From assembly GCA_963585895.1 (NCBI GenBank), contig OY757904.1:9364426-9428425 (forward strand): a stretch of 64,000 nucleotides of DNA. Direction: 5' to 3'. Made by a program: the position numbers and the translations under genes. The notes below the pieces were generated by a model, which made no database searches, was not told where the DNA came from, and was given only the letters and a program-made list of their open reading frames with translations. Origin of the DNA: Sepioteuthis lessoniana. Taxonomy: Eukaryota > Mollusca > Cephalopoda > Myopsida > Loliginidae. The number at the start of each line of letters is the position of its first letter. The stretch's first letter is position 1. Of the stretch, positions 43,371-54,648 are shown piece after piece.

Positions 43371-44860
43371 CTTATTAAAATGAAATGAACGAAAATACAA
43401 GTCAAAATAATAAGGTGAAAAGTGATTCTAGTCAAAGTGCTTCATCTGAAAAAAATGTCAGATTCACTAACGAACAAACTGTCAGAAAAAAACTATGATC
43501 TTGTGTTGGGGATCCATTTTTCAAACCGTACCTCATGCTGAACTCAGATTCTTAGGTATACTATTCTAATTAAATGGTACTGGCACACGAATCGATTAAC
43601 AATCAGTCGAAAGAAAGAGGAATTGACATCTCTTCCAGTGGGCTTGCTATAACATAATACTATTGATTTAGCACCCTCAAACTGGAGGTGGAAGTAAAGT
43701 TGGTGTGTTCAGTCAGTGAACCTCAGTATATATATATATATATATATATATAGAAAGTGGCTGGGGTGAGAGGCGAAAAACGTTTGTTGCGAACGGAGAA
43801 CGAGGAACGAGAAGAGTTCTCTTCACTAGAAAGGAAAAACAAGCACACAACTTGGTGATCAATATCTACATATTTTTGCATCCCCGGCATCAGGGACCGA
43901 ATGGAGAGGATAAAACAACGAAAGATCCTAACTCTCAAACAAGTTGTGTTTTTGTCTTTTTTACTCCCCGTCCAACAACTAACCCTAGAAGTCATAACAG
44001 TCACCAGTTACAACTCTCCGTTGGTTCCGACACTTGAACGAAAGTATCTGGGAATATATTTTGTTTAAAACCTCCGTGAAAAAGGCAATGTTTAATATTC
44101 TTGTTCCGAACACCCAATGATAAATTACTTTATTATTACAAGTGGGTATAAAAATGGTCCAATTTTACGTTCTGAGCGATTTATAATATTGATATTACAT
44201 TTTTTTATTAACATTTTCTTTATGGAGACGAAGGGATTTAATGAAACCGGAAGGGATTTAATGAAACCGGAAGGCAACATACTGACGAGAAAAAGATTGA
44301 AAATACAGAAGAATGAAACACTTAAAAGAGTTTTGTAAAAACTAATCGAAAACAGAAACAAACGAGGTTAATTGATGCACAATAAATCTTTCTACTTTTG
44401 GTAAATCACCTGACTCCATAATACTTAATTACTCCCCGTAGTGTTACACATCCAGCCACAGAGATACACCCGCGGGGAAATGTGGTTGGTCGTTAATATC
44501 AAAAGAGCAGGCTTTTTGGTAATACGAAGCGTTTTCAGGCGAGATCATGGCAGTGTCAGCTGAACAATAACCTTTAATTAAGTTTAGTTGCTCAAACGAA
44601 TTGTTCCACCGTTGAACATCAGACGTTTGTCTCTCTGGACACTTTGACTCGGAATGACTTCATTTGATTTATTGTAATTTAGGAGAATTTGAATTTATGT
44701 CCATGCGTTTAATAAATCATCTAGTAAATTTTGTGAATTTGTTGTTGCCGACACTGACGAGGTTTCTTTTGCTGTAGATACTGATTTTTTCATGTTTAAG
44801 TTAGTTTGATTACAGTGCTTGATATCACAACGAATACTATTATCAAACTGAAATTTCAAA
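43367..44860. other. Unassigned DNA
   Basis: A TA run lies at 43727-43752. A 19-bp direct repeat (GGGATTTAATGAAACCGGAA) is at 44231 and 44252. Frames of up to about 93 codons show no recognisable domain. I see no convincing gene. Confidence 0.45.
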
Positions 44861-44862
44861 AG

Positions 44863-44902
44863 GGAAAGAAAAGAAAAGAAAAGAAAAGAAAAGAAAAGAA
44901 AA
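44863..44902. repeat. (AAAAG)n microsatellite
   Basis: About seven AAAAG units. Confidence 0.9.
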
Positions 44903-44947
44903 GCGAAAAAAATGAAAGTTAAAAGAAAAAAGTTATCGGTGAAAAAA

Positions 44948-45025
44948 GGATGGTTGGTTGGTTGGTAGGTTTCTTTATTCAATGGTATATCAGCTTTTGA
45001 GGTTGTTTAATAAGAAAGCACTTTA
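44948..45025 (+). repeat. 5' module of the minisatellite-core element, solitary
   Basis: GGTTTCTTTATTCAATGGTA then TATCAGCTTTTGAGG, preceded by a GGTT run. No core follows. Confidence 0.5.
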
Positions 45026-45181
45026 GCTATTACCCCATGGAAACTTGCCCCGATATAAAAATGGAGTTAATAAAAAAGATGTGGAAATATTATCAGAAAT
45101 CGTGCCAGAAATATCCAGTAATTCCATATTAAATAATGATCAACGTAATGATCACCTTTGTCTCCTACAAAGTAATCCCTT

Positions 45182-45418
45182 TGGGACCTCATATTCTTAT
45201 CAAATCCCTAACGAGGCTGTTTGCATTTCATATAGCGCTAACACCCGTTGTAAAGTATGAGTCCCTCCCACAGCTATGGGTAAATAGTGCAGCAGATAGA
45301 GTTCTTTAGCGTTGGAATGGCAGCCAGTCTAGAAAAAAGACTTTGAATTCAAACAGACTATACTCCGCTTAAAAATTGACCTTGTGTCGGATTTTTGTTC
45401 ATGAAAGAGGATTGATAA
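45182..45418 (+). mobile_element. tRNA-derived SINE, family A (diverged)
   Basis: AACGAGGCTGTTTGCATTTC, TCCCACAGCTATGGGTAAAT, TTTGAATTCAAACAGACTAT and ATTGACCTTGTGTCGG match the family A body and tail. The head boxes are degraded. Confidence 0.75.
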
Positions 45419-45847
45419 ACACAGACATAATTTCATTTCCCTTCTTAAAAATAATATGACAATTCCCTTTTGAAATCATCAAAAACTACCCAGTCATATT
45501 CTCCTTAATCTCATCCACGTCGTTTACACATTGAGAGAAAATTCAACCCTACCAAAGCCCCCCAAAAACATAAAACAAAAAAATAAGTAATAAGGACGCA
45601 ACTCTACTGGAACCAAAGAGAGAAAACTGACAGATTTGCTTCGTACGATGTTTTGTCAAAAATTCTAGTACGAGATTTGAAGAATATATTATTTCAATGA
45701 TTTTGAATGGGATTGTCACACTGCATCTCCTTGTCTTACGAGAGAGTATATCTTTCCACAGGCATTGTAAAATCCCCTTTGATTGAATCCCGACGAGGCT
45801 AGGCAACTGATTTTTGAGATGTTCAAAATAATCACTTACATTTCTAG

Positions 45848-46135
45848 AAGGCGCTCGTGGCGTAACAGTTATTACCATAGAAAAATTACTCGGAGATCCA
45901 AGTTGAAATCCTGGACAAGGCTGATTGCATTTCACATTATGCTAAAACATTTAGAATGATCTGAATCCAACTATTCTTCGCAAACTATGGATAGATAGTT
46001 GGGTAGACGGGGTTCTTTAACCTTGCTGTAGCAATCAGTTTAAGAGAAGGAAAATTCAAACTAGCTGTACTTCATTTGAAATTGACCTTGTCGTATCCTG
46101 CCCGAGGCTGAAGGGTCACATAAATACTTACATTT
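45848..46135 (+). mobile_element. tRNA-derived SINE, family A
   Basis: Head GGCGCTCGTGGCGTAACAG (A-box area) with AAGTTGAAATCCTGG (mutated B box). The body has GGCTGATTGCATTTCACATT and the tail GACCTTGTCGTATCCTGCCC then GAGGCTGAAGGGTCAC. Confidence 0.8.
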
Positions 46136-46985
46136 TGGTCAGGCCTCGTAGACTGATATCTTTATGAGCGATTCAGTTAAATAACAAATAATAAGTGAGA
46201 AACTGGTGTTGGAAGAATCTTTAAAGTTGTGAAAAGAATTTCTTTCGTCCTTTTTAGCAGAGTTTAACATCCATCCCATCACTGGTAGGAAATACGTAAT
46301 TACCACGGCCTTTTAGTATTTGATAAGAAAAGAGAATAAAATTCACTTTACTAGTGTTTATTAATCCGTTGAATTACCAAGGGCCAGTTTATTAGTAGAC
46401 TACTCAATCGTCTAATCACTACTAAACCTGTAAATCGATGAGAGCACATGCATCCCATTTAAATTTCGTAATGTACGCTGAAACATGTGGTTTTGTATAG
46501 TATTACATGGCTTAGGGTCAAATCACGGAGAAAGCACCGGTTCTCATTAGATTACAGAATTTAATCAACGATGAGCCCTTTCTTAGATGATTAAGTAATT
46601 AGTAACAGCAGGAGCAATCAAAAGACTGAATGCCAGACTAAACGAAGCTTTGCAATTTTCATGTCACCCTAAAAGCACTGGTTCATTCAAAATCCCCGAA
46701 GTTTAGCTGCAATTCTTAATGCGCTTAATGTCATGTAAATTCAAAATTTTGGAACTGCCACTTTTAAAGGAAGGATTAGTAAGCTTTTCTGAATATACCG
46801 TTATTTGTGTAGGGATTTTGTTCCTCGTGAGATGCCTCATACTGTCAGTTTTAAAAAGTCAAGAACCCAATATCTAAAACACTGTATTTCATAAAATCAA
46901 TGTTGCTTTGTTATATTCATAAATAAAGAAGAGTACCAGTATACAAACACTTGTACATAGAACTGATAGATTCTGTTCGGAGGGT
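46136..46985. other. Unassigned DNA
   Basis: About 850 bp with no feature I can support. Confidence 0.5.
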
Positions 46986-46989
46986 TAAG

Positions 46990-47400
46990 AATATGCCAAG
47001 TGTATCTTGAGGGGAAATACTCCTCAAAAGGAATGTCCTTAGTATGACGCTATCATGCATCTAGAAGTAAAGCTCTAGTTCTGTAGCTCTGGGAAATGAT
47101 GCGTACTCCTTCATCACCATTACTCTCAGGTCCACCGTGATTAAGAGTGGCAGTACCTGTTGAGTCCCTATCTATGGGTCAATTTGATCTGTTAAAATCA
47201 TTATTATTCCGTAGGAATAATTGATACAGTATAACTGTTAATTATTTGCATCAAAAATAGTTACTTAAAGCTCTAATTGTTTACTAAGGATTATTATTAG
47301 TTACTTCAAACCAAATAAAAGCTTTCAAATTATTTCTGTTAAATAGGAATACTTTAAACCATATCACTGTGTGCAAACTAATTATTATTTTACTCATTTG
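46990..47400 (-). mobile_element. Minisatellite-core element, short copy lacking a clear 5' module
   Basis: On the minus strand a degenerate core (47200-47400) with ACTTGAAAC-related sub-repeats such as TACTTTAAACCATATCACTG (plus strand) is followed by the 3' module (46990-47190): CATAGATAGGGACTCAACAG, CACGGTGGACCTGAGAGTAA and GGTGATGAAGGAGTACGC. The expected 5' module position is occupied by an R2-like fragment starting near 47405. Confidence 0.6.
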
Positions 47401-47404
47401 AGAT

Positions 47405-48625
47405 TTCTTCCCACCAGCATTAGCTGATTGTTTTCACCTGGAGTCTGAGTGACAGCGAGTTTCCTCTAGTCTCCATGACTCTTCTTAGTATTCTGGCCGA
47501 TCTCGACAATGCTTTATTTTGGATGGTCTATAGCTATGGGGATAACATTATTATTATTATTAGTAGTATTATTATTGGGTTTTTGGTTTAAGGTTTGAGT
47601 TGGTTTTGTTGGTATTACTTTGGTTGCGTTAGTATTACGTTGGTTGCGTTGGTATTTTGTTGGTAGCGTTGGTAATTCGTTGGTAGCGTTGGTAATTCGT
47701 TGGTAGCGTTGGTAATTCGTTGGTTTTTATCCCCTCGCTAAATGTTGATGGAAATTAAAGGCGGTGGAGAAGAACGAAGATGTCGTTAGGTTTTTGTATC
47801 AAGGTTTTAATGGCAGCATGAAGTAAAGGGGTATAAGCTGGTATGCTGCGAGGTAGGAAAGAAAGAAGGTAGGAAGTTGTTAGAGTGTATCATCTAATTT
47901 GTTTTTAACTATGATCCCTTGGTCTAAAATAATAGACCCAAGGGATCCATGAACTAGATGGCTCTCCTCATTGTGTATGATGCTGCTACTGCTACTCAGG
48001 AGCAGACGAAAAGACGTCCGTTCCCATTGAGGACTTCTGAGGGAGAGAGAGTTTCGCAGGCTTTCTTCTATTTTTGGTTATACTAGGAAATATGGTTCGG
48101 GCTGAAGAGGACAGGTCATCTTGATTGGGTGAAAATGTTCGGCGACTCTAACGGTCAAATTAAATTACGCGCCAAACAAAAAATACAAGTTTCTTTCTGC
48201 TACAGGTTTCCACTCGTCCTCTTATTTTCATGTCCTCCAATCCTTGTACCAACTCTTTTAGTGAATGTACTGAGCGCGCTAATTACAATTGGTATCACCG
48301 TCACTTTCATGTTTAATAGTTTTTCACTTCTCTAGCAAGTTCTATGTACTTTACTCTCTTTTTGTTTTCCTTCAGATTTACCCAGTGGTCAGCCGGAACG
48401 GCAAAGTCCACTAATCGATTGGTTCTCTTTTTTTTTGTTGACTATCACAAGGTCTGGTTGTTTAGCCGAGATTAGATGACCTGTTTGTTTCTCAAAATCC
48501 TAGAGAATTCAGTGCATGTTATTATCTAGGACGGATTCTGGGTTGTGCATGTACTATTTGTTCGTATGGTCAAATTTATACTTCTTGCAAAATTCCCAGT
48601 GAATCACCTTTCCTGCCCAATCGTT
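47405..48625 (-). pseudogene. R2-like C-terminal fragment interrupted by a 640-bp insertion
   Basis: 47405-47540 matches the 3'-terminal part of the R2-like family (minus strand near SARILRRVMETRG). 48190-48625 matches the preceding part, with VIPIVISALS and FAVPADHWVNLKENKKRVKY-like coding, the KPDLVIVNKK-type stretch and the VIHWEF segment. Between them, 47545-48185 holds unrelated sequence including a 20-bp minisatellite. Stops and frameshifts make it non-functional. Confidence 0.65.
47590..47728 (+). repeat. ~20-bp minisatellite (GTTGGTAGCGTTGGTAATTC)
   Basis: About six units. The last three are nearly identical; earlier ones read GTTGGTTGCGTTGGTATTTT-like. It lies inside the segment that splits the R2-like fragment. 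Confidence 0.85.
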
Positions 48626-48629
48626 AAAA

Positions 48630-48750
48630 ATAATTACTTGAAACCATATAACTGTGTATAAATTATTATTAGTCAGGAATACTTGAAAACATACAAATGT
48701 GCAAATTATTACTGTACTGATTCTGCATCCCCACCTTTAACCATCACAGT
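48630..48750 (-). repeat. Degenerate 88-bp-type monomers
   Basis: AATTACTTGAAACCATATAA and GAATACTTGAAAACATACAA are two half-units of the minisatellite-core repeat, in the inverted orientation. No modules are attached. Confidence 0.6.
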
Positions 48751-48754
48751 GACC

Positions 48755-49018
48755 CCTCCTTGCAAATAATTAGTATTGGACAGGGATACATGATTTCATA
48801 TAACGGTGTAAAAAAAATCTTAAACATCTACACAAATGTAAGTATAAAGTATAATGAACGCGATTCTCTAACCTCTATGCACAAGATAACACTAGATTTG
48901 TCGTTAAAATCAATCAATCAATCACTACGTGAAATCGAACCACAAAATTAGTTATCCTTTTCAACCCTTTTCACTGAACACTCAACTATTTTTTTTTATT
49001 TTAAAATAATTAATTATT
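48755..49018. other. Unassigned AT-rich DNA
   Basis: A 63-codon frame without recognisable features; nothing else seen. Confidence 0.4.
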
Positions 49019-49019
49019 A

Positions 49020-49138
49020 AGTAAAGTTTAATTGTAGGTCAAGGATATAATTATGAAGCACCCAGCCAGAATCGAACTCACTAGAAAAAGTTCAGCTAGC
49101 TTAGCTCGATAACCAATACAGGATGCGAGGCACCTTTT
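49020..49138 (-). mobile_element. tRNA-derived SINE, family C (diverged)
   Basis: The minus strand reads GGTGCCTCGCATCCTGTATT, GTTATCGAGC, and B box GAGTTCGATTCTGGCTGGG, then ATCCTTGACC. It matches the copy at 19868-19990. Confidence 0.65.
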
Positions 49139-49139
49139 C

Positions 49140-50390
49140 ATTTTAAAGTCTAAGTTAAAATAAAACGTTCTTCAGATTTTGTTTGTTCACCTTTCCTCTT
49201 CTAACATGGAAGAAATTCTATTAACTTCAAATATTTCCCAGTCACCTTTCTCATTTGTAGCTACCGACAAAACATTTCCAGCCACGAAGTAAACATGTTT
49301 TTATCTTTACTTACATTGATACTTCTCTACGCCACGAGTCTTAGCAATAATTTCACCGCCTCCATCAAATGTCCTCAGTAAATTTATTGCATTACGTCAG
49401 AAATGTTTCCTTGTAAATTTATTTCACTCAGAGCGAAAAGGAGCAAGAAGGAAAAAAAAATCTACAAATTCTCTTAGCTGTTATTCTTAATTTTTACTCG
49501 TATCGCTGGCAAAATAAGACGGCGTTATTATGGTGCAAAATATGACACTCTATATTGAGAATAACATTCTATTCACTTATAGAAGACTTTTTTTCTTTCT
49601 GTAAATGAAGTTCAGGGTCGAAGAAAATTGAAAACAAAGCCAGACAATTAGAAGTTTTAAATTTTCAAAAAACTTATTTTTAAAAATAAAATTGAAAGTG
49701 AAATTGATCTTATTTATCGAATTGGTAAAGTGGACAAAATTGATTAGTGGAGTTTATTTATGAAGATTTTCAAGGCAGATATGTTATTGTGATTTATGAA
49801 AAATTCTTTATACTATCCTTTTTGTCTGATTTAGCTTGTGTAAGATAATTACTCAAGGTAAATTTAGATTGATTAATTAACTCATTAGTGACGAAAGAGG
49901 TAATTGTTCAATCTCTAGTTAAATGCTGATTTTCTAGGCAGGCGGGCAGGCACTCTCCTATTAGAAGATTCGAACCATACTCACTCTACTTTCTCTTAAT
50001 TTTGCTCTGGGTCAAACTTGACTTAAAAAAAACTAACAAATTATTTCGTGTAACTTGGTTGAATACAAGGTCGTACATTTTATTTTATTTTTTTTTATTT
50101 ATGTTTAGTGATTGCAGAAGCTTATTAACCTGGTTTCATGCGTCATTTGCTCATTAATTGTAAATGATGGCACATTAATTGAAACGATGGGCTAGGGTGA
50201 AGACATTGATGCATTTTCTGAAGTAAATTAATAGAAAACTTTCATCGGTTTGAATATTTCGACGAGACTTTGGAAATAAACTTTCCTCTGAGTTCAGAAT
50301 ATATTTGAACGACGTATTGAAACAATTAAATTGATTACATAACCGATAAAAGTCATGTATATGTGTAACTATCTTTTTTTTATCTGGAGT
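49140..50390. other. Unassigned AT-rich DNA
   Basis: About 1.25 kb without a supportable gene or repeat. Confidence 0.5.
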
Positions 50391-50391
50391 T

Positions 50392-50393
50392 AA

Positions 50394-50433
<40 letters not shown>
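50392..50433. repeat. (TA)n microsatellite
   Basis: About 20 TA units with one GTA interruption. Confidence 0.9.
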
Positions 50434-50540
50434 CGCAATATCTGGGCCCTATCAAAATTGGAATGATTTTGTGGCTAGTTGTTTGTTTGTATAGTTTGTT
50501 TCAAGGCATATCAACCTTTTTTCATTTATTAAAGTCGTTG

Positions 50541-50807
50541 TTTCTTGCAATTATATATTTTCAAGTCACGAATGATAACCCTATACAAAGAAATATAGTT
50601 TCAAGTAACTAATCTTAGTACAAATAATTTATATACAATTATATGTTTTCAAGTCACGAATGATAACCCTATACATAGAAATATAGTTTCAAGTAACTAT
50701 TCTTAGTACGAATAATTTATATACAATTATATGGTTTCAAGTCACGAATGATAACCCTATACAAAGAAATAAAGTTTCAAGTAACTATTCTTAGTACGTA
50801 TAATTTA
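50541..50807 (+). repeat. 88-bp satellite, left part (3 units)
   Basis: Three units of the same repeat as 54661-58205, cut off within ATAATTTA by the RTE insertion. Confidence 0.95.
50800..50807 (+). repeat. Target-site duplication, left (ATAATTTA)
   Basis: The 8-bp string ATAATTTA recurs at 54660-54667. The first A could belong to the (TGA)n tail, so the certain duplication is 7 bp. Rejoining at this string restores an 88-bp unit. Confidence 0.85.
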
Positions 50808-50909
50808 AAGGGAAAAAGGAAAAAAAAAAAAAACCAACAAAAACGAATTGTCCCCTTCACCCCAGTAGAACGCCCCCAAAGCTACCTAAAATATCAGTAG
50901 TAAATAAAA
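50807..50909 (+). repeat. Direct repeat A in the retrotransposon 5' region
   Basis: Starts AAAGGGAAAAAGG, then an A tract, then AACGAATTGTCCCCTTCACC and GTAGAACGCCCCCAAAGCTA. It recurs as repeat B at 51248-51354 with a longer A tract and one visible substitution (ATATCAG against ATATGAG). Confidence 0.95.
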
Positions 50910-51247
50910 GTCCAAACGAAGAAGAAGCATTTGAACTCAGGAGCCAAGTGGAAGAAATATGTCAATATTGGTCAGTATGTCTTTAAGTCCAATTTAAAAT
51001 GTTGAATTTTACAAAATGTTATGCTGTATTTTGTTTGTGAAACAATGCTTAAACTATGCGTTTTAAATGTAAAGGCACGCTTACTCTACTATAAAGCCAA
51101 TTTGATATTAAGCCTATCCACATGTCAGCGAACAAGGCAGAATGTTTTTGAATATTTTCTATGGAATAATTTAAAAATTCGTAAAGAAAGCCCTAACAGT
51201 AGTTTAGAAGAAAAAGCCTAGAATGCTACCACAGGCCCCCTCCTCAG
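50910..51247 (+). other. Unassigned 338-bp segment between the direct repeats
   Basis: Contains a 66-codon frame (51021-51221) with no recognised domain. It could be 5' UTR, sequence carried along from a source locus, or part of a second truncated element. Confidence 0.5.
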
Positions 51248-51354
51248 AAAGGGAAAAAGGAAAAAAAAAAAAAAAAACCCAACAAAAACGAATTGTCCCC
51301 TTCACCCCAGTAGAACGCCCCCAAAGCTACCTAAAATATGAGTAGTAAATAAAA
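51248..51354 (+). repeat. Direct repeat B in the retrotransposon 5' region
   Basis: Second copy of the ~100-bp repeat. It is followed by a T-rich run (51380-51410) and then the GGATCGACAGTTCGATCGGG segment before the coding start. It may mark the true 5' end of the element. Confidence 0.95.
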
Positions 51355-51618
51355 ATTAACTTAAAATAAATCTCCACCCCCCTTTTTTTTATTTTTTTAT
51401 TTTTTTTTATTTTATTATGTACACATGGGAAGCAGCATGATGTACGTTAAGGTATTTGAATAAACCAATGGACGACCAAACTCAATACCCAAATGGGTCC
51501 TGGACGTGAGTTTGACGACTTTTCGCTCAGGATCGACAGTTCGATCGGGGAACTACTGCTGCTCCTCTATAAGAGTGGCTTCTATAGAAGAGAATAAAAC
51601 AGCCATCGAAAGATAACC

Positions 51619-54600
51619 ATGACCCACACTCAAACCACTTACACAAACCGCATCGCTCTTCGCGCGGGTAAAAAAGGGGCGCGTCCTGCTGAGGTTGGAG
51701 CCCTGGCCTCGGTGTTCGAAAAATCAGCTACAGAGCTCAAACAATCAAAACTACTAAAATGCAAGCAAACACTACAAATAGCCACATTTAACGTAAGAAC
51801 CTTAAATAGAATAGGACAACTCCCAGAGCTAATTGCATCGGCCGAAGAACATAACATAGACATAATATGCATACAAGAACACAGATACACGCACACAGAA
51901 GATATCAAATATCACGAAACTGGCAATGGATGGTCGCTCGCCACTGTATCCGCATGGAAAAACTCTGTCAACGCCGCAGTAGGAGGGGTAGGATTGCTTA
52001 TAGGACCTAGAGCACTAAAAACGCTTAATAGCATAGAGAAAATACAACCTAGAATGATGGCAGCTACATTTAACGGAAACCCCAGAGCAACAATCGTCTC
52101 ATGCTACAGCCCCACCAATGTTAGTGAAGAAAATGAAATAGTCACCTTCTACGATGAGTTATCCTCATTAGTGCGTAGCATCCCGAAACACAACATGTTA
52201 GTCATTGGCGGAGACATGAATGCACAAATCGGGAAAAACGGAAACAACAAATACAGCCTCCACAACACGTCAAATAGAAATGGGCAACATCTAACAGATT
52301 TCATGATAGAACATAGATTAGCATGCCTCAATACAAACTACCAAAAAAGAGAGGGCAAACTATGGACATACACGTACGCAAACAATACTAAAGCTCAGAT
52401 AGACTACGTCCTTATAAACAAGAAATGGAAGAATAGTGCATTGAATTGCGAGGCATACTCCTCTTTTGAGGGTGTGTCCACCGATCACCGAATAGTCACA
52501 GCGAAAATACGGTTAAGCCTACGAAAAAACGCCAAACAAACAGCGACCACCAAACACTATAACTGGGCCCTATTAAACAACAAAGATGTCAGAGATAAAT
52601 ACGTATTAGAATTAAGAAACAGATTCGAAACACTACAAGAAAAGACGGAAAAAAGTACACCAAACGACGAATACGAAAATTTCGTCAATGCACACCTTGA
52701 GGCTGCAGCAAAATACATTCCAACAAAAATTAAAACTAAATATAGCGTCCCATGGGAAACTTTAGCGGTGAGAGAAAAACGTGCACTAGTGAAAACAGCC
52801 TCCAAAAACTATCGAAAAAACCCAACAAACACAAATGCCTTAAAACTAAAAACGGCACAATATCAATTAGCAGGCATATATATAAAGGAACAAACAGAAT
52901 ACATTCAAAATCAGATAGATAAGATTAGAGACTCGGTGGAAGATAGACAATCTAGAATAGCCTGGCAAACAATAAACGAAGTGAGCAGAAGAAAGAACAC
53001 AGCCAAAGCAAAACTTAAAGCAGCAAACCAACAAGAAAGAATAAAACTGTGGAAACAGCACTTCGAAAACTTACTTGGAAACCCACCAAAAATAACGCAT
53101 GAACCAATCACCAGAATAATTAGCAAACAATTAGACATTAAACTAGGACCGTTCACACAAGAAGAACTCGACTCGGTTCTCAGAAAAATTAAAAATAGGA
53201 AAGCTGCAGGACTGGACGAAATTCCCCCGGAAGTATGGAAGACCAGACAATTCGACGACATACTGCTCCGACACTGCAACGCAGTATACAATCAAAATCC
53301 GATAGATAGATGGACGAAGGGATGCATACTCCCCTTCCCTAAAAAGGGGGACCTCGGATTAGCCAAAAACTACCGAGGCATAACACTTACATCCATAGCT
53401 GCCAAAATCTACAATGCCCTACTACGAAACCGAATAGAACCCAAAATCGACAACATACTTAGAAAAAACCAAAATGGCTTCCGAAGAAATAGATCTACGA
53501 CCTCACAAATATTAACCATCCGCAGAATCCTTGAAGGTGTACGGGCAAAGAACCTACAAGCGACATTAATATTTGTCGACTTTACCAAGGCTTTTGACTC
53601 CATTCACAGAGGAAAGATGGAACAAACCCTACTAGCGTACGGCATACCTAAAGAAACCGTAGCGGCAATAACGATTCTCTATAGAAACACTAAAGTAAAA
53701 GTACGATCACCAGATGGAGACACAGAATACTTCGACATTGTAGCAGGAGTACTACAAGGGGACACGCTGGCTCCGTATCTCTTTATCATTTGTCTAGACT
53801 ACGTACTTAGAACATCGATTGACAAAATCAAAGAGAATGGCTTCGAACTGACGAAGAAAAGAAGCAGAAGATACCCCGCAACAACAATTACCGACGCCGA
53901 CTACGCCGATGACATAGCGATACTGGCAAATACACCTGACCAAGCCGAAACACTTCTGCATAGTTTGGAACGAGCAGCAGCAAGCATAGGCCTCCATGTT
54001 AATGCACACAAAACGGAATATATGTGCTATAACCAAACGGGGGACATCTCCACTCTAGAAGGAACCCCTCTTAAACTAGTAGACAAATTCACGTACCTAG
54101 GAAGCAGCGTCGAATCAACCGAAAAGGACATCGAAACGAGGTTAACGAAAGCATGGACAGCTATCAATAGGCTATCGACTATATGGAAATCAGACCTAAC
54201 CGATAAAATGAAACGCAGTTTCTTCCAGGCAGCGGTCACATCGATACTGCTATATGGATGCACTACATGGACGCTAACAAAACGGCTGAAGAAGAAACTA
54301 GATGGCAATTACACAAGAATGCTGCGTGCAATCCTGAACAAGTCCTGGCAGCAACACCCCACAAGACACCAACTGTACGGCCACCTGCCCCCTATCACGA
54401 AAACTATTCAAGTTAGGCGAACCAGACATGCAGGACATTGCTGGAGGAGCAGAGATGAACTCATAAGAGATGTACTCTTATGGATCCCCACACATGGCCG
54501 CGCAAAAGCAGGACGACCAGCACGAACGTACATTCAGCAGCTATGTGAGGATACAGGTTGTTGTCCTGAAGACCTACCTAGGGCGATGAACGATAGAGAG

Positions 54601-54648
54601 GAGTGGCGAGAGAGGGTCAGGGATATCCGTGCTGCCAGCACGATATGA
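51619..54648 (+). CDS. RTE-like endonuclease/reverse transcriptase polyprotein
   Basis: This 1009-residue protein would nick genomic DNA and copy its own RNA at the nick (target-primed reverse transcription). The N-terminal apurinic-type endonuclease spans about residues 50-300: TFNVRTLN with N58, IQEHR with E87, GGDMNAQIG with D199 and N201, and STDHR with D289/H290. The reverse transcriptase spans about residues 500-830: PFPKKGDLGLAKNYRGITLT, NQNGFRRNRSTTSQI (618-632), VDFTKAFDS (D654), AGVLQGDTLAPYL (709-721) and ADYADDIAI with YADD at 762-765, then KFTYLGSSV. The C-terminal region ends in WRERVRDIRA, with no RNase H motif seen. All catalytic residues I can place are present and there is no internal stop. 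The start is the first ATG after an in-frame TAA at 51595. The stop is the first TGA of the tail. Truncated relatives lie at 10.5, 19.2, 23.6, 27.8, 59.4 and 60.9 kb. Confidence 0.95.
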   Translation: MTHTQTTYTNRIALRAGKKGARPAEVGALASVFEKSATELKQSKLLKCKQTLQIATFNVRTLNRIGQLPELIASAEEHNIDIICIQEHRYTHTEDIKYHETGNGWSLATVSAWKNSVNAAVGGVGLLIGPRALKTLNSIEKIQPRMMAATFNGNPRATIVSCYSPTNVSEENEIVTFYDELSSLVRSIPKHNMLVIGGDMNAQIGKNGNNKYSLHNTSNRNGQHLTDFMIEHRLACLNTNYQKREGKLWTYTYANNTKAQIDYVLINKKWKNSALNCEAYSSFEGVSTDHRIVTAKIRLSLRKNAKQTATTKHYNWALLNNKDVRDKYVLELRNRFETLQEKTEKSTPNDEYENFVNAHLEAAAKYIPTKIKTKYSVPWETLAVREKRALVKTASKNYRKNPTNTNALKLKTAQYQLAGIYIKEQTEYIQNQIDKIRDSVEDRQSRIAWQTINEVSRRKNTAKAKLKAANQQERIKLWKQHFENLLGNPPKITHEPITRIISKQLDIKLGPFTQEELDSVLRKIKNRKAAGLDEIPPEVWKTRQFDDILLRHCNAVYNQNPIDRWTKGCILPFPKKGDLGLAKNYRGITLTSIAAKIYNALLRNRIEPKIDNILRKNQNGFRRNRSTTSQILTIRRILEGVRAKNLQATLIFVDFTKAFDSIHRGKMEQTLLAYGIPKETVAAITILYRNTKVKVRSPDGDTEYFDIVAGVLQGDTLAPYLFIICLDYVLRTSIDKIKENGFELTKKRSRRYPATTITDADYADDIAILANTPDQAETLLHSLERAAASIGLHVNAHKTEYMCYNQTGDISTLEGTPLKLVDKFTYLGSSVESTEKDIETRLTKAWTAINRLSTIWKSDLTDKMKRSFFQAAVTSILLYGCTTWTLTKRLKKKLDGNYTRMLRAILNKSWQQHPTRHQLYGHLPPITKTIQVRRTRHAGHCWRSRDELIRDVLLWIPTHGRAKAGRPARTYIQQLCEDTGCCPEDLPRAMNDREEWRERVRDIRAASTI

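Noticed and set aside
51021-51221. 66-codon frame upstream of the RTE coding sequence as an ORF1
   Set aside because: It has no zinc knuckle, coiled coil or other ORF1-like feature and lies between the two direct repeats. RTE elements often lack a substantial ORF1.
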